From: Novosphingobium fluoreni
Lineage (GTDB): Bacteria > Pseudomonadota > Alphaproteobacteria > Sphingomonadales > Sphingomonadaceae
Direction of reading: 5' to 3'
Assembly: GCF_014196615.1 (NCBI RefSeq)
Contig: NZ_JACIDY010000009.1
Span: forward strand, 95,049-159,048
Length of the DNA: 64,000 nt
The notes below the pieces were generated by a model. It was not told the DNA's origin, ran no database searches, and was given only the letters and a program-made list of their open reading frames with translations. The first letter of the stretch is position 1, and each line of letters starts with the position of its first letter. Of this stretch, positions 8,435 through 16,572 are shown piece after piece. The translations under genes were made by a program, and so were the position numbers.

Positions 8435-8661
8435 TTCACCGCCCTCGCGGCTGCTGCGCGCGACTGATTGAACGCCCGATCGCTTTCCAGGAAGGCCGTC
8501 AACATCGCGGGGATCAGATCGATCACCGGCTCCTCGACGCCGTAGGCGGCCTCATAGACGGAAGCGTAAGCCTGCAACGATGACTGGAGGTCGGGAGTGA
8601 TCGTGATCGTCAACTTCACCGGGGTGCGATCAGGCAGCTTGCCAAGTTTGAGGTCCGCCAT
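8431..8661 (-). CDS. DUF2274 family protein
   Basis: This 76-residue protein begins MADLKLGKLPDRTPVKLTIT. The sequence fits DUF2274, a family regularly found directly after trbI in IncP-like and integrative conjugative elements. Its N-terminal strand (VKLTITITPDLQSSLQAYAS) resembles a ribbon-helix-helix fold. One base separates it from the trbI remnant upstream. Its function in transfer is not established. Confidence 0.8.
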   Translation of the reverse strand: MADLKLGKLPDRTPVKLTITITPDLQSSLQAYASVYEAAYGVEEPVIDLIPAMLTAFLESDRAFNQSRAAAARAVK

Positions 8662-8662
8662 G

Positions 8663-9457
8663 TCAGCTTGCCCTTCCGCGCCACGGCGCGAGGATGAGAT
8701 CCCGGGTCACGAGCACTCTAACCGGAACGCCGGGCCGGATCGTGATCGTCGGTTGAATGTCCAGATTGCTTTGCGTGATCTGGTCGCCGGCGCGTGACGT
8801 GTTCGATTGGGCGGACTCGCGGATCGCCTGCACGAGATCGCTTTCGCCGGAGATCGACAGCTCCGAACCAACTCCGAGCAAGGTTGCGATCGCGACACCC
8901 TTGAGCAGCGTCCAGGTATGGAAATCCACCTTGTCAGCGAGACCGGCATAGCCGCCGGCGTCGGTCGCCGGCATGTTATCGAGCCGCACCGCGCTACCAT
9001 CGGGCAGGATTAGCCGCTGCCAGATGACCAGCGCCCGACGCTGCCCGAAAGCGACCACGGAATTATATTTGCCGATCAGCCGGGCGCCCTGCGGCACTAG
9101 CAGGATATTGCCCGTCACCGTGTCGAACACGTTCTGCGTCACCTGCGCCGTGACCATGCCTGGCAGATCTGAATTGAGCCCGGTGATGAGGCTCGCCGCG
9201 ATCACGCTCCCGGCAAGCAAGCTGCTGGGCGACATGGGTGCGACCAGTCCACCTGAGTTGATGTCTCCGCCCGTGTCGCGAGCAGAGGCAAACTGTTCCT
9301 TCCGGGTGCCCGTCGGCGGCGAGTTCGCGGCCGGCGTGTCGGCCAACGTAGCGGCGCCATCGAACGCGATAGGGGCCACCGCACCACGGGCGGTCGCGGT
9401 CTGCGCTATCAGGCCGGATTCCCTCGCGGCCTTGAGATCGGCAAGCCGCTGCTGCCG
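8663..9457 (-). pseudogene. trbI: trbI (VirB10-like) remnant lacking its N-terminus
   Basis: The TrbI reading frame is open from codon 9457-9455 (RQQRLADLKAARESG) to the stop at 8663, giving 264 residues of the C-terminal periplasmic VirB10 region. Recognisable parts are LIAASLITGLNSDLPGMVTA, LLVPQGARLIGKYNS and the GVGSEL segment. The inner-membrane helix and N-terminal third are missing. Upstream the sequence switches abruptly to traG in another frame. No start codon with an SD fits the junction, although an internal Met at 9379 exists. TrbI bridges the inner and outer membranes in conjugation machines; this copy cannot do so. Confidence 0.85.
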
Positions 9458-9716
9458 GGCCGACGAAGCCGCCCAGCGCGGCGATCGCTCCTGCTTCGTC
9501 GAAGATCATCGGCGCATAGGCGTCGAACGAGAACCACCACGGGAAGATCGACCATGGGCGATAGATCGGCAGGCCGAATGCGATGAACCACGGAGGACCG
9601 AGTTCAGGTTGATAGGCAAGCTGCGCGGCTGCCCATTGTGTCGCGATCCAGATGCCCGCGATGACGATCGCGAGCACGATAAGAATTTGTCCGATTAGCA
9701 GCTTGGTCGCGGTCAT
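9458..9716 (-). pseudogene. traG: traG (VirD4-like coupling protein) N-terminal stub
   Basis: A start at ATG 9716 is preceded by GGAGG at good spacing. It encodes about 86 residues of the TraG N-terminus: a membrane helix (ILIVLAIVIAGIWIATQWAA), the conserved GYQPELGPPW-like stretch (here AYQPELGPPWFIAFGLPIYR) and PWSIFPWWFSFDAYAP. After residue about 86 the homology stops and trbI sequence begins out of frame. All Walker motifs are lost. In intact elements traG and trbI are separated by trbB-trbG, so a deletion of roughly 10 kb is implied by family gene order. Confidence 0.85.
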
Positions 9717-10450
9717 GCGGGCCTCCGCCCGCATCGACCGGATGTCGTTTGGGGCTGGCCCTAAGGTCTCAGAACTTGCGCAATCCCGTCAGCCACCGGC
9801 TGGTGCCTTTGGATACCTCTGTGATGACTCCGGTTACATGCCCAGATGACTAGCTATTTTACAAAGGTCGGTTGCATCGCGGGGTCGACGACAAACCCGA
9901 GCCACAAGACGAACAACATGACGTTCGATGCGATCTAGGCACGAGCGCGGGGATCGACGGCGTCTTTCCTAAGGCGCTCGAAAAGCCTCACCACCTTTGC
10001 CTTTGCCTTCGACATCCAACACCGCTTCTACCCATTAAAGTGCCGTGCGCTTTTGCACCCGCTTCGACCGCCATTGGGACTTTCCGGTCGTTCGGTGCCG
10101 CGACTGGGAACGTCCGGTTACGCCAACACCGGCCATTCGTGGATCATCCTAGGCCGTCTCTCCAAGGTCCGGGCCGTTGGACGATCCGGAACGCCTCCTT
10201 GCGAGCGCAGCTTGGCGGAAGCGGACGTTGGTTCATCAAGTGCGAAATCGGAGGCGTGAACGGCCGGGTTGTCGGACGTTCGAAATTGTCCGGATCCAGG
10301 AACGAAATCGCGTGAACCTGCCGTTCGTTCAGGTAGCTGCTTGATCCTTGAAGACCCAACAGCGGTCATCCAGAACGCCCAGCTGGCTGCTCAGCTTCAG
10401 TCATTCGTTCAGCTGATATAAGGGCGCCTGCCCTTACCAGCTACGCTCAC
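9717..10450. other. Intergenic region carrying a dispersed repeat
   Basis: About 730 bp lie between the traG stub and the DUF4139 operon's 3' end. Open frames here have no recognisable product. The only structure seen is repeat family A at 10074-10146. Confidence 0.5.
10074..10146 (+). repeat. Dispersed repeat, family A, copy 1
   Basis: TTGGGACTTTCCGGTCGTTC at 10074 continues to about 10146. It matches, in reverse orientation, 58508-58581 at roughly 80 percent over about 74 bp. The best-kept core is GCCGCGACTGGGAACGTCCG. Both copies are intergenic and each lies near a recombinase or conjugation remnant. Confidence 0.75.
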
Positions 10451-11971
10451 CTATTTGACCGAGTAGCGCAGTTCGGCGGTTCCGCCTGATGGCACGGTCT
10501 GCGTCCAGGTGGGCAGGCCGTCGACCAGCGGCAGCGACACGCCATCAGCCTTGATAACAAGTCCGGAGCTAGCGATGGGGACGTCCACGGTGACGGGGAT
10601 CAAGTTGGCATTGGTCACCCGCAGCCGGGCTTCGCTTGAATTGATGCGGTCGTTGCTGACCAGCACTTGCGAGCTGCGACCGGCGGCAAGGCGGAACACC
10701 TCGCCTGTCGCTCGGTCCTTCGTGGCGCCCAGGCCGAGCAGTTGCAGCGAGCCGTCGCGACGCGTAACATAGAGAGCTGTGCTGCCGGCGGGGAGCGCGA
10801 GGCCGAGTCCGGTGGCGGGCGTGTTGGTCAGGACCAGCACGGCAGATGTAGGCGCGGCCTCAAGCCACTGTCCGGGGTAGATTTTCAGCCGATAGCGCTT
10901 CTCAAAACGCACACCGCTGCGCGCAAGCAGCGCGACTTGCTTCTGTCCCGCGGCGTTGACCGTCACCCGCTGGGGGACGCGATAGAGCTTTAGGTCGCCC
11001 AGATCCTCGGGTGGCGGGGGTGGAGGTGGAGGTGGAGGTGGAGGTGGTGCGGGGGCAGCCATGGGTGGCGCAAACTCAACCGTTCGCCGCGCCGTGACGA
11101 TGATGTCGCCCTCATCGCGGGGCATCCGCAGATCCGAGGTGGTGCTGCCTGAAGGATAGCAGACCAGCCGCAGCGCTCCGATCGCCGTTTCCATGGCGGG
11201 CGTGTAGACCCGGTTCAGCCGTCCGGCGACAGCGCTGACCTCGGCGTCGACAAATCCTTGCGCGTTGGTGTTGGCCAGTGTCAGCCAGGCGAACAAATCC
11301 AGCGAGCCATTCTGCGCTTGTCTGGCGACATAGCTCGCGCGCCAATCGAAGCCAGAGGCAAGGTAGGTGAGTTGCACCTTGACGCTCGCGGCCGACGGGC
11401 TGTCGGTGATCACGCTTAGAACGGGCTTGCTCGAAAGTCCGGCAGGCACCCCCGTATAGCTCAGCTTTTCGGGCACGCCGGAACAGCGCAGCGCCACCAC
11501 CCCGGCCTGGGTGCGCAGAACGACGCCGCCGACCGGCCCCGCGACCACCGTGGCGTCTTCGCTTACCTGGCGGCCGGTCACCTTGTCGGTGCGGGTCAGG
11601 GTGACTTGCCGGCCCAAAGTGCCGTCGACCAGCGCTGCGGGGGAGAGCAGGCGCGCATCCCGGTTCTTCTCGACCGTACCGCCAGGCAAGCCGGTGATCA
11701 CCGCGCTGACCGGGACGATGCCCTCGGCGACACCTTCGAACCGCAACTCGGCACGGCCACGCGGCAGGCGCACCGTGCGCGTCTCTGTGATCATCGCGAA
11801 CCCCTGGACATAGGACATCACGATCTGTTGCCCGTTATCGAACGGCGCGCGGTAAACCGTCAGCGCGATCCGGTCGGGTGCAGGCGAGGTGGTGAACTGC
11901 CGCTCTTGCCCGAGCGTAGGCACACCGGTCAGCGCCGCCAGCAGGACACATGGGGCGAACCACGCACGCAT
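10451..11971 (-). CDS. DUF4139 domain-containing exported protein
   Basis: The protein has 506 residues from ATG 11971, whose A overlaps the stop of the preceding DUF4139 gene (TGATG). A longer frame from 12037 would lie inside that gene. A signal peptide is present (MRAWFAPCVLLAALTGVPTL). A DUF4139 beta-rich region follows, including LTYLASGFDWRASYVARQ at about residues 200-217. A proline run of about 14 residues (near residue 320), encoded by a GGT/GGC-type tandem on the plus strand, links the two halves. DUF4139 proteins (mucoidy inhibitor A-like) have no proven biochemical role. This is the second member of a tandem pair. Confidence 0.82.
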   Translation of the reverse strand: MRAWFAPCVLLAALTGVPTLGQERQFTTSPAPDRIALTVYRAPFDNGQQIVMSYVQGFAMITETRTVRLPRGRAELRFEGVAEGIVPVSAVITGLPGGTVEKNRDARLLSPAALVDGTLGRQVTLTRTDKVTGRQVSEDATVVAGPVGGVVLRTQAGVVALRCSGVPEKLSYTGVPAGLSSKPVLSVITDSPSAASVKVQLTYLASGFDWRASYVARQAQNGSLDLFAWLTLANTNAQGFVDAEVSAVAGRLNRVYTPAMETAIGALRLVCYPSGSTTSDLRMPRDEGDIIVTARRTVEFAPPMAAPAPPPPPPPPPPPPPEDLGDLKLYRVPQRVTVNAAGQKQVALLARSGVRFEKRYRLKIYPGQWLEAAPTSAVLVLTNTPATGLGLALPAGSTALYVTRRDGSLQLLGLGATKDRATGEVFRLAAGRSSQVLVSNDRINSSEARLRVTNANLIPVTVDVPIASSGLVIKADGVSLPLVDGLPTWTQTVPSGGTAELRYSVK

Positions 11972-13380
11972 CAGTAGTGCGTGTCGAACGTCGCGGTGAC
12001 CACCGCCTCCGCGTTGGCCAGGATCGGAACTTGCCACACTGCCGAGCTCGCGTTCGCGCGTTCGCTCTTGCGGCTTTCCTCAGTCACCCTCGTATCTGCC
12101 CAGTCGAGGCCGCTCTGCACCAGTTCCACGGTGACGGGCTTCGAGCGGGCGTTGGTCAGTCTATAGCGCATCTGCGTGCGCCAGCGGTCGCCGGGGAGCG
12201 ACGTGCGTGCAACCACGGTCGACTGCACCTTCACATCAAAAGCATCGCCGGTGGGCAGCGCGATCTGCGAGCCTTGCGGGGTATGGTCGATGCGGTTTTC
12301 GCCGGTGAACTGTGGCTGCCCGCGCGCGTCGCGCATGTAGACGCGCACCGTGCCCGCCGGCAACGCATCGCCTAGACCGCCTGCGCCCGAGTTGGCGAAG
12401 CGCAGCACGCTTTGTGCGCTACGCAGCTCGGTGGCGTTGTTCATCCAGGCGTTTTCGAAGCGGTACCCGGAGTTCGCGCTCGCGCCCTTGGCGTCTAGGA
12501 AGCTTACCTGCTTGGTCTGTTTGTCGGCGATCGTGGTCCGCTCGGCCAATGGGTAGAGGTAAAAGTCGCCCAATTGCTCGCGCGCTGCGCTTTCGGTGCC
12601 GCCGCGGTAGCGGGTGGCACGGCGGGGCTGCGGGCGGTAGCCGCCGCCGTCATCGTCGTGGTCCACGCTGCCGACGTCGCCTGCAACCAACAGCGTCTTG
12701 GCTTGGGTGAAGGTGGTGCCGCTCGTGTTGCGCAAGGTGATCCAGCCTTGCACGTCAATCTTGCCACTCTTCTCGTCGAACAGGGCGACATAATCCGCAC
12801 TCCAGCCCAGCCCGTTCGTGAGATACGACAGCGCTGCGGGTCGCGATCCGGCGCGGGTGCTGGCGAGCGTGACCGAGAGCGTGGGCCGCGCGCGCAAAGT
12901 CTCGGGCACGCGGTCGAACACCACGCGCACTGGTAGGCCGTCGTCGCGGAGCACCTCGATGTGACCGTTCACGTCGAGCACGACGCCGCCGTTCACCGCC
13001 AGGACCTTGGCGCTCTCACGCGTCTCGGCGCCGGTCGCGGGGTTGGTGCGCAGCAGCGTGACGCTCTGACCGACTGCCTTCTCCATCATGCTGGAGGGTG
13101 TGAGCAAGTCGAAGTCGAAGTTTTGCTCGACAATCTTGGCATCGGCAACTGCAAGCGAGACCGTCTCGGGCCTGATGCGCGAGCTAACGTCGGGAAAGCT
13201 CTGGCTCACGCGGCCGCTGCCAAGCGCGAGGGTACGCACATCCTGCACCAGGGCCACGTCGTTGTTGTAGATAGTGACCGAGACATCGCCTTGCGCGTTG
13301 CCTCCGCCCGGCAGATCCTGTGCCTGAGCGGCAAAGCCGGGCGCTAACAGGACCATCACTCCCGTCACTATCGCACGCAT
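11971..13380 (-). CDS. DUF4139 domain-containing exported protein
   Basis: The protein has 469 residues from ATG 13380, preceded by GGGGGAG at 9-nt spacing; the upstream GTG at 13389 is less likely. The signal peptide is MRAIVTGVMVLLAPGFAAQA. The DUF4139 core includes LSYLTNGLGWSADYVALFDE at about residues 190-210, parallel to the segment in the next gene, so the pair probably arose by duplication and diverged far. A Arg/Gly/Asp-rich linker (DHDDDGGGYRPQPRRATRYR) sits mid-protein. It is likely periplasmic or surface-associated; the role is unknown. Confidence 0.82.
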   Translation of the reverse strand: MRAIVTGVMVLLAPGFAAQAQDLPGGGNAQGDVSVTIYNNDVALVQDVRTLALGSGRVSQSFPDVSSRIRPETVSLAVADAKIVEQNFDFDLLTPSSMMEKAVGQSVTLLRTNPATGAETRESAKVLAVNGGVVLDVNGHIEVLRDDGLPVRVVFDRVPETLRARPTLSVTLASTRAGSRPAALSYLTNGLGWSADYVALFDEKSGKIDVQGWITLRNTSGTTFTQAKTLLVAGDVGSVDHDDDGGGYRPQPRRATRYRGGTESAAREQLGDFYLYPLAERTTIADKQTKQVSFLDAKGASANSGYRFENAWMNNATELRSAQSVLRFANSGAGGLGDALPAGTVRVYMRDARGQPQFTGENRIDHTPQGSQIALPTGDAFDVKVQSTVVARTSLPGDRWRTQMRYRLTNARSKPVTVELVQSGLDWADTRVTEESRKSERANASSAVWQVPILANAEAVVTATFDTHY

Positions 13381-13494
13381 CGGTAACACTCCCCCAGCCC
13401 ATCTACCATCTCAGCATGAAGGCGAAGCGTAGAGGATGCAACGACCAGTCGCTTAGTCACTAATACATGCTGTGAATGAGTAGCCCCTAGTTTT

Positions 13495-14312
13495 CTAGAC
13501 GCCTTCCGCTTTCAAAATCTGCTGCCGCTCGAACTTGATGGGCGACAACATCCCCTTTCTGACATGCTTGCGCACCGGGTTGTAGAACATCTCGATGTAA
13601 TCGAACACGTCCTGCCGGGCTTCCTCGCGCGTTTTGTATGTCCGACGCCGGATACGCTCGCGCTTGAGCGACGAGAAGAAGCTCTCAGCGACGGCGTTGT
13701 CATGGCAGTCACCGCGTCGGCTCATCGAGTGCTCAAGATTATGAGCTCGGATGAACGCGGCCCAGTCCATGCTGGTGAACTGCGAGCCTTGATCCGAGTG
13801 GATCAGCACCCGCTGCTTCGGTTTGCGCCGCCATACATGGACCATCCTACCACGCGGCGCGAATAGAGGTCGATCACGACAGCCAGATAGGCGAAGCCCT
13901 CCAAGGTGCGGATATAGATGATATCTGTCACCCAAGCCTGGTCTGGCGCAGCCGTGTCAAACTGGCGACCCAGAGTGTTGTCAATCGCCAGAGACGGCTT
14001 GCCACCATAGCTGCCTGGACGGCGCTTGTAGCCGATCTGTGCCCGGATGCCTGCCAGCCTGGTCAACCGCGCAACGCGGTTCGGGCAACTGGTCTCGCCT
14101 TGATCCAGCAATCGTCGTGCAACTTGCGGTAGCCATAGACCTTGCCGCTGTCGTTCCAGGCCCGCCGGATCAACTCAGTCTGGCGAGCATCTTCCCGAGC
14201 TCGTTGGCTCAGCGGACTCTTGTGTCACGCATAGAAACCGCTGGGTTGGATACGCAGGCACCGGCACATCGAGCGAACCCGGAACTGGTCACGATGCTCG
14301 GCAACAAACGCG
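13495..14312 (-). pseudogene. IS3-family transposase OrfB, multiply broken
   Basis: OrfB homology starts with RYAFVAEHRDQFRVRSMC near 14312. It hits TGA where Trp is expected (GFYA-stop, near 14230). It then shifts frame near 14125 (KLHDD, then [12 protein letters not shown] in another frame). Finally it loses about a dozen codons and shifts again near 13845. The end is intact: [17 protein letters not shown] and HDNAVAESFFSSLKRE carry the second D and E of the DDE triad. A functional transposase cannot be made. Confidence 0.88.
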
Positions 14313-14316
14313 TATC

Positions 14317-14587
14317 TCACTTTGCATCCCTGGCGAAATACGCGGTGGCTTTTTTTAACATGTCGCGCTCCTCGGTGACCCGGGCCAGCTCGCGCTTCAG
14401 CTGGCGGATCTCGGCATCCTTGCCGGCATCGCCAGATACCACCTTCGCCAGCTGCCGCTTCCAGGTATATAGCGAATGCTGGCTGACCCCGAGCTGCTGC
14501 CAGACCTCAGGTACTGGATACCCACGCTCGGTGATCTGGGCCACCGCATCACGCTTGAACTCATCGCTGAAACTGGGCTTCCCCCAT
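14317..14587 (-). pseudogene. IS3-family transposase OrfA, frameshifted near the start
   Basis: The family start MGKPSFSDEFKRDAV would read from ATG 14587, but a run of five G after the ATG (one extra base) puts the rest out of frame. From about 14565 onward the correct frame reads AVAQITERGYPVPEVW, an HTH (LGVSQHSLYTWKRQLA) and a leucine-zipper-like coiled coil (EIRQLKRELARVTEERDMLK). The remaining frame could start at an internal GTG. Confidence 0.8.
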
Positions 14588-14646
14588 CGTCGCCTCCTGT
14601 CCTCAAAATTAGGAGCAAAGGTGTCCAGAAATGTAGGGGCTGCTCA

Positions 14647-14978
14647 AATCTTTCATGGCCGTGTTCGCAGACCTGCCCATAACAAGTTCTGCCGTATCGG
14701 CCCCGCACTTGCCTTCCAGGGATAGCGGACGAGGCGGCGTTCTCTATTGTGCGAAACGGATAGTGCCTCTACCCTAACCAACTTGATAAGGCGGATACGC
14801 CGTACCTCTATCTACAATGATGGGGTGTAATAAAGGGGGGGGCTTTGCGAATCTTCTCGCATGAATCGATTGGACGTGCGCGCCGTGCCGCTTGGCAGTG
14901 CACAGTCAGACTTGGACCGCCTGCCCGGCAAGAGAATATCTCCCCGTCATGCCTTGCAAGCGCCCTTCCGAGGGGGAA
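14647..14978. other. Intergenic region upstream of the sigma-factor gene
   Basis: About 330 bp between the IS right end and the FecI gene contain no recognisable gene. The promoter of the FecI/FecR unit should be here. AT-rich segments such as CCAACTTGATAAGG near 14780 are candidates, but no confident -35/-10 pair can be named. Confidence 0.4.
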
Positions 14979-15554
14979 ATGACGAGGAACGACCTCAAGT
15001 GGTTCGGGCGCAACATCCTCCCGTACGAACCGGATGTCCGCCGCTGGATTCGACGATCGTCCCTCGCATCTATGGACGAGGATGACTTGATTCAGGAGGC
15101 ATATTTCCGGATCGCGCGGGGAGGCGATCTCGGGCGAATACGTCACGGTCGGGCCTATTTCTTTTCGACGGTGAAAAATCTCCTGACCGAGCGTTTGCGC
15201 CGTGAGCGGATCGTCAGGTTCGAAGCGATGGCGGAAATCGAATCCTTGTTCATCCTAGACGATGCCGTACCGGTGGACGAACAGATCGAGCGAAAGGAGG
15301 AGCTTTCCATCGTCATGGAACTGATGAACGCACTTCCCGAACGCTGCCGCACGATCATGTGGCTGCGCCGCGTGGATGGGCTTTCGCAACGCGAGGCGGC
15401 GGAACGGCTCGGCGTGACCGAGAATATCGTAGAGAAGCAGACGGCCTTGGCGCTACGGTGCATCGTCGAAGGTCTCGCTAAAATGGCCGATGTGCACGGA
15501 TATCTCCCCAGTGAACGGCGCAAGCATACCGTCAAACGCCATACCCGCCGCTAA
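14979..15554 (+). CDS. ECF RNA polymerase sigma factor, FecI-like
   Basis: The protein has 191 residues from ATG 14979, behind GAGGGGGAA. The frame is open upstream, and ATG 14949 is an alternative start. Sigma region 2 is at about residues 25-90 (MDEDDLIQEAYFRIARGGDL, then AYFFSTVKNLLTERLRRERI). Region 4 is at about 125-175 (ALPERCRTIMWLRRVDGLSQ, then REAAERLGVTENIVEKQTAL). Family and context (FecR next, then a TonB receptor) point to a cell-surface-signalling sigma factor activated when the receptor is loaded. It overlaps the FecR gene by 65 bp if the latter starts at 15490. Confidence 0.9.
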   Translation: MTRNDLKWFGRNILPYEPDVRRWIRRSSLASMDEDDLIQEAYFRIARGGDLGRIRHGRAYFFSTVKNLLTERLRRERIVRFEAMAEIESLFILDDAVPVDEQIERKEELSIVMELMNALPERCRTIMWLRRVDGLSQREAAERLGVTENIVEKQTALALRCIVEGLAKMADVHGYLPSERRKHTVKRHTRR

Positions 15555-16494
15555 TCTCGACGCGCAGGCGTCGGAATGGTTGGTGCGGATCGAATCCGCC
15601 GGTGCGACGGCGGATGATCATGCCGCCCTCGCGGCCTGGCTTTCGCAATCCCCCCGCCACGAGGGCGCATATATTCGCGCACAGGCGATCTGGTACGCAC
15701 TCGCTTCTGAAGCCGTCGAAAGCACCGGTGAGGCAGGTCTACAAGCCGATCGCCCTGTCCGTTATCCGGCCACCGGCCGTCGCGGACTGCTGGCGGCTGC
15801 CGGGCTTGGGGCGATCCTGCTTGCCGGCCGCTCAATCCCGTTCCAGCGACAGTCCAGCCGGCGCATCCAGACGAATGTCGGGGAGATGCGGCGGATTGCC
15901 CTGACCGAAGGCGCATCGGTGCTGATGAACACTGCAAGCACGATCGAGATCAGCGATGACCGGAACCTGCCGGTAGTGAGCGTAACCGCCGGCGAGGCCT
16001 TCTTCGATCTAGTCCATGCGATCGGGGCGATGACGGTGAACCTGGGGTGGGCGAGTGTGCAAGGCGGCGGCGCGGCCTTTTCGGTCGAGGTCGCCGGACG
16101 CACGGGGCAGTTGCTGGTCGCGCAAGGCCATGTGAATCTGCGCATGGGCGCTGCGCGATCGAGCACCACGATACAAGGCGGACACTCGATTTTTTTGCAA
16201 ACAGATGAACCGCCGCAAATCCGCAAGATTTCGCCAAGCGATATCGAGAGCAGGCTGGCGTGGCGCACTGGCAGTATCGTCTTTTCGGGGGAGACGGTCG
16301 CCCAAGCAGCGGCGATGATGAACCGCTATAATCGCGTGCGGATCCATGTAGAGCCTGGGAGCCTAGGCGAAGAGCCCGTGATCGGACGCTTTTCGGTAAA
16401 CGATCCGCATGGTTTCGCACGCGCCGCCGTGCAACTCTACGGCGCAACGATGCGGCAAGTGGGCGACCGAATCGAATTGGCGAGCCACCCCTGA
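15490..16494 (+). CDS. FecR-family anti-sigma regulator
   Basis: The protein has 334 residues. The N-terminal DUF4880 segment (EWLVRIESAGATADDHAALA and the WLSQSPRHEGAYIRA motif) is typical of FecR proteins. One membrane helix lies near residue 100 (RGLLAAAGLGAILLAG). The FecR periplasmic domain follows (VGEMRRIALTEGASVLMNTA, then SVTAGEAFFDLV), with a C-terminal STN-like part (GSIVFSGETVAQAAAMMNRY). It relays the receptor signal across the inner membrane to the FecI sigma factor. The listed ATG overlaps the sigma gene; no later ATG precedes the homology, so it is retained. Confidence 0.88.
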   Translation: MCTDISPVNGASIPSNAIPAANLDAQASEWLVRIESAGATADDHAALAAWLSQSPRHEGAYIRAQAIWYALASEAVESTGEAGLQADRPVRYPATGRRGLLAAAGLGAILLAGRSIPFQRQSSRRIQTNVGEMRRIALTEGASVLMNTASTIEISDDRNLPVVSVTAGEAFFDLVHAIGAMTVNLGWASVQGGGAAFSVEVAGRTGQLLVAQGHVNLRMGAARSSTTIQGGHSIFLQTDEPPQIRKISPSDIESRLAWRTGSIVFSGETVAQAAAMMNRYNRVRIHVEPGSLGEEPVIGRFSVNDPHGFARAAVQLYGATMRQVGDRIELASHP

Positions 16495-16572
16495 AAATAA
16501 AATCTGCGTCCGGTGGCGGAAACGGCTGCGACGATCATCGATAGAATACGGGCAAGATAAGTCCGAAATACG

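Larger units (their letters stand above)
13477..14646 (-). mobile_element. IS3-family insertion sequence, decayed
   Basis: Terminal inverted repeats are visible: left end TGAGTAGCCCCTAGTTTTCT at 13477 and the complement of the right end TGAGCAGCCCCTACATTTCT from 14646. Between them lie orfA and orfB of an IS3-type transposase, both broken. The element is about 1.17 kb, slightly short because orfB has lost a few codons. No clear 3-bp target duplication is seen. OrfA and OrfB sequence suggests the IS51/IS3 part of the family, but the subgroup is uncertain. Confidence 0.85.

Noticed and set aside
9872..10315. 147-codon plus-strand frame near the conjugation remnant
   Set aside because: Its middle is repeat family A, which is also 'translated' by chance frames at the other copy. 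No conserved domain and no SD were seen.
10990..11060. CRISPR or minisatellite array at the GGTGGAGGTGGAGG tract
   Set aside because: The tract encodes the proline run of the DUF4139 protein. Repeat units are codon-sized with no spacers.
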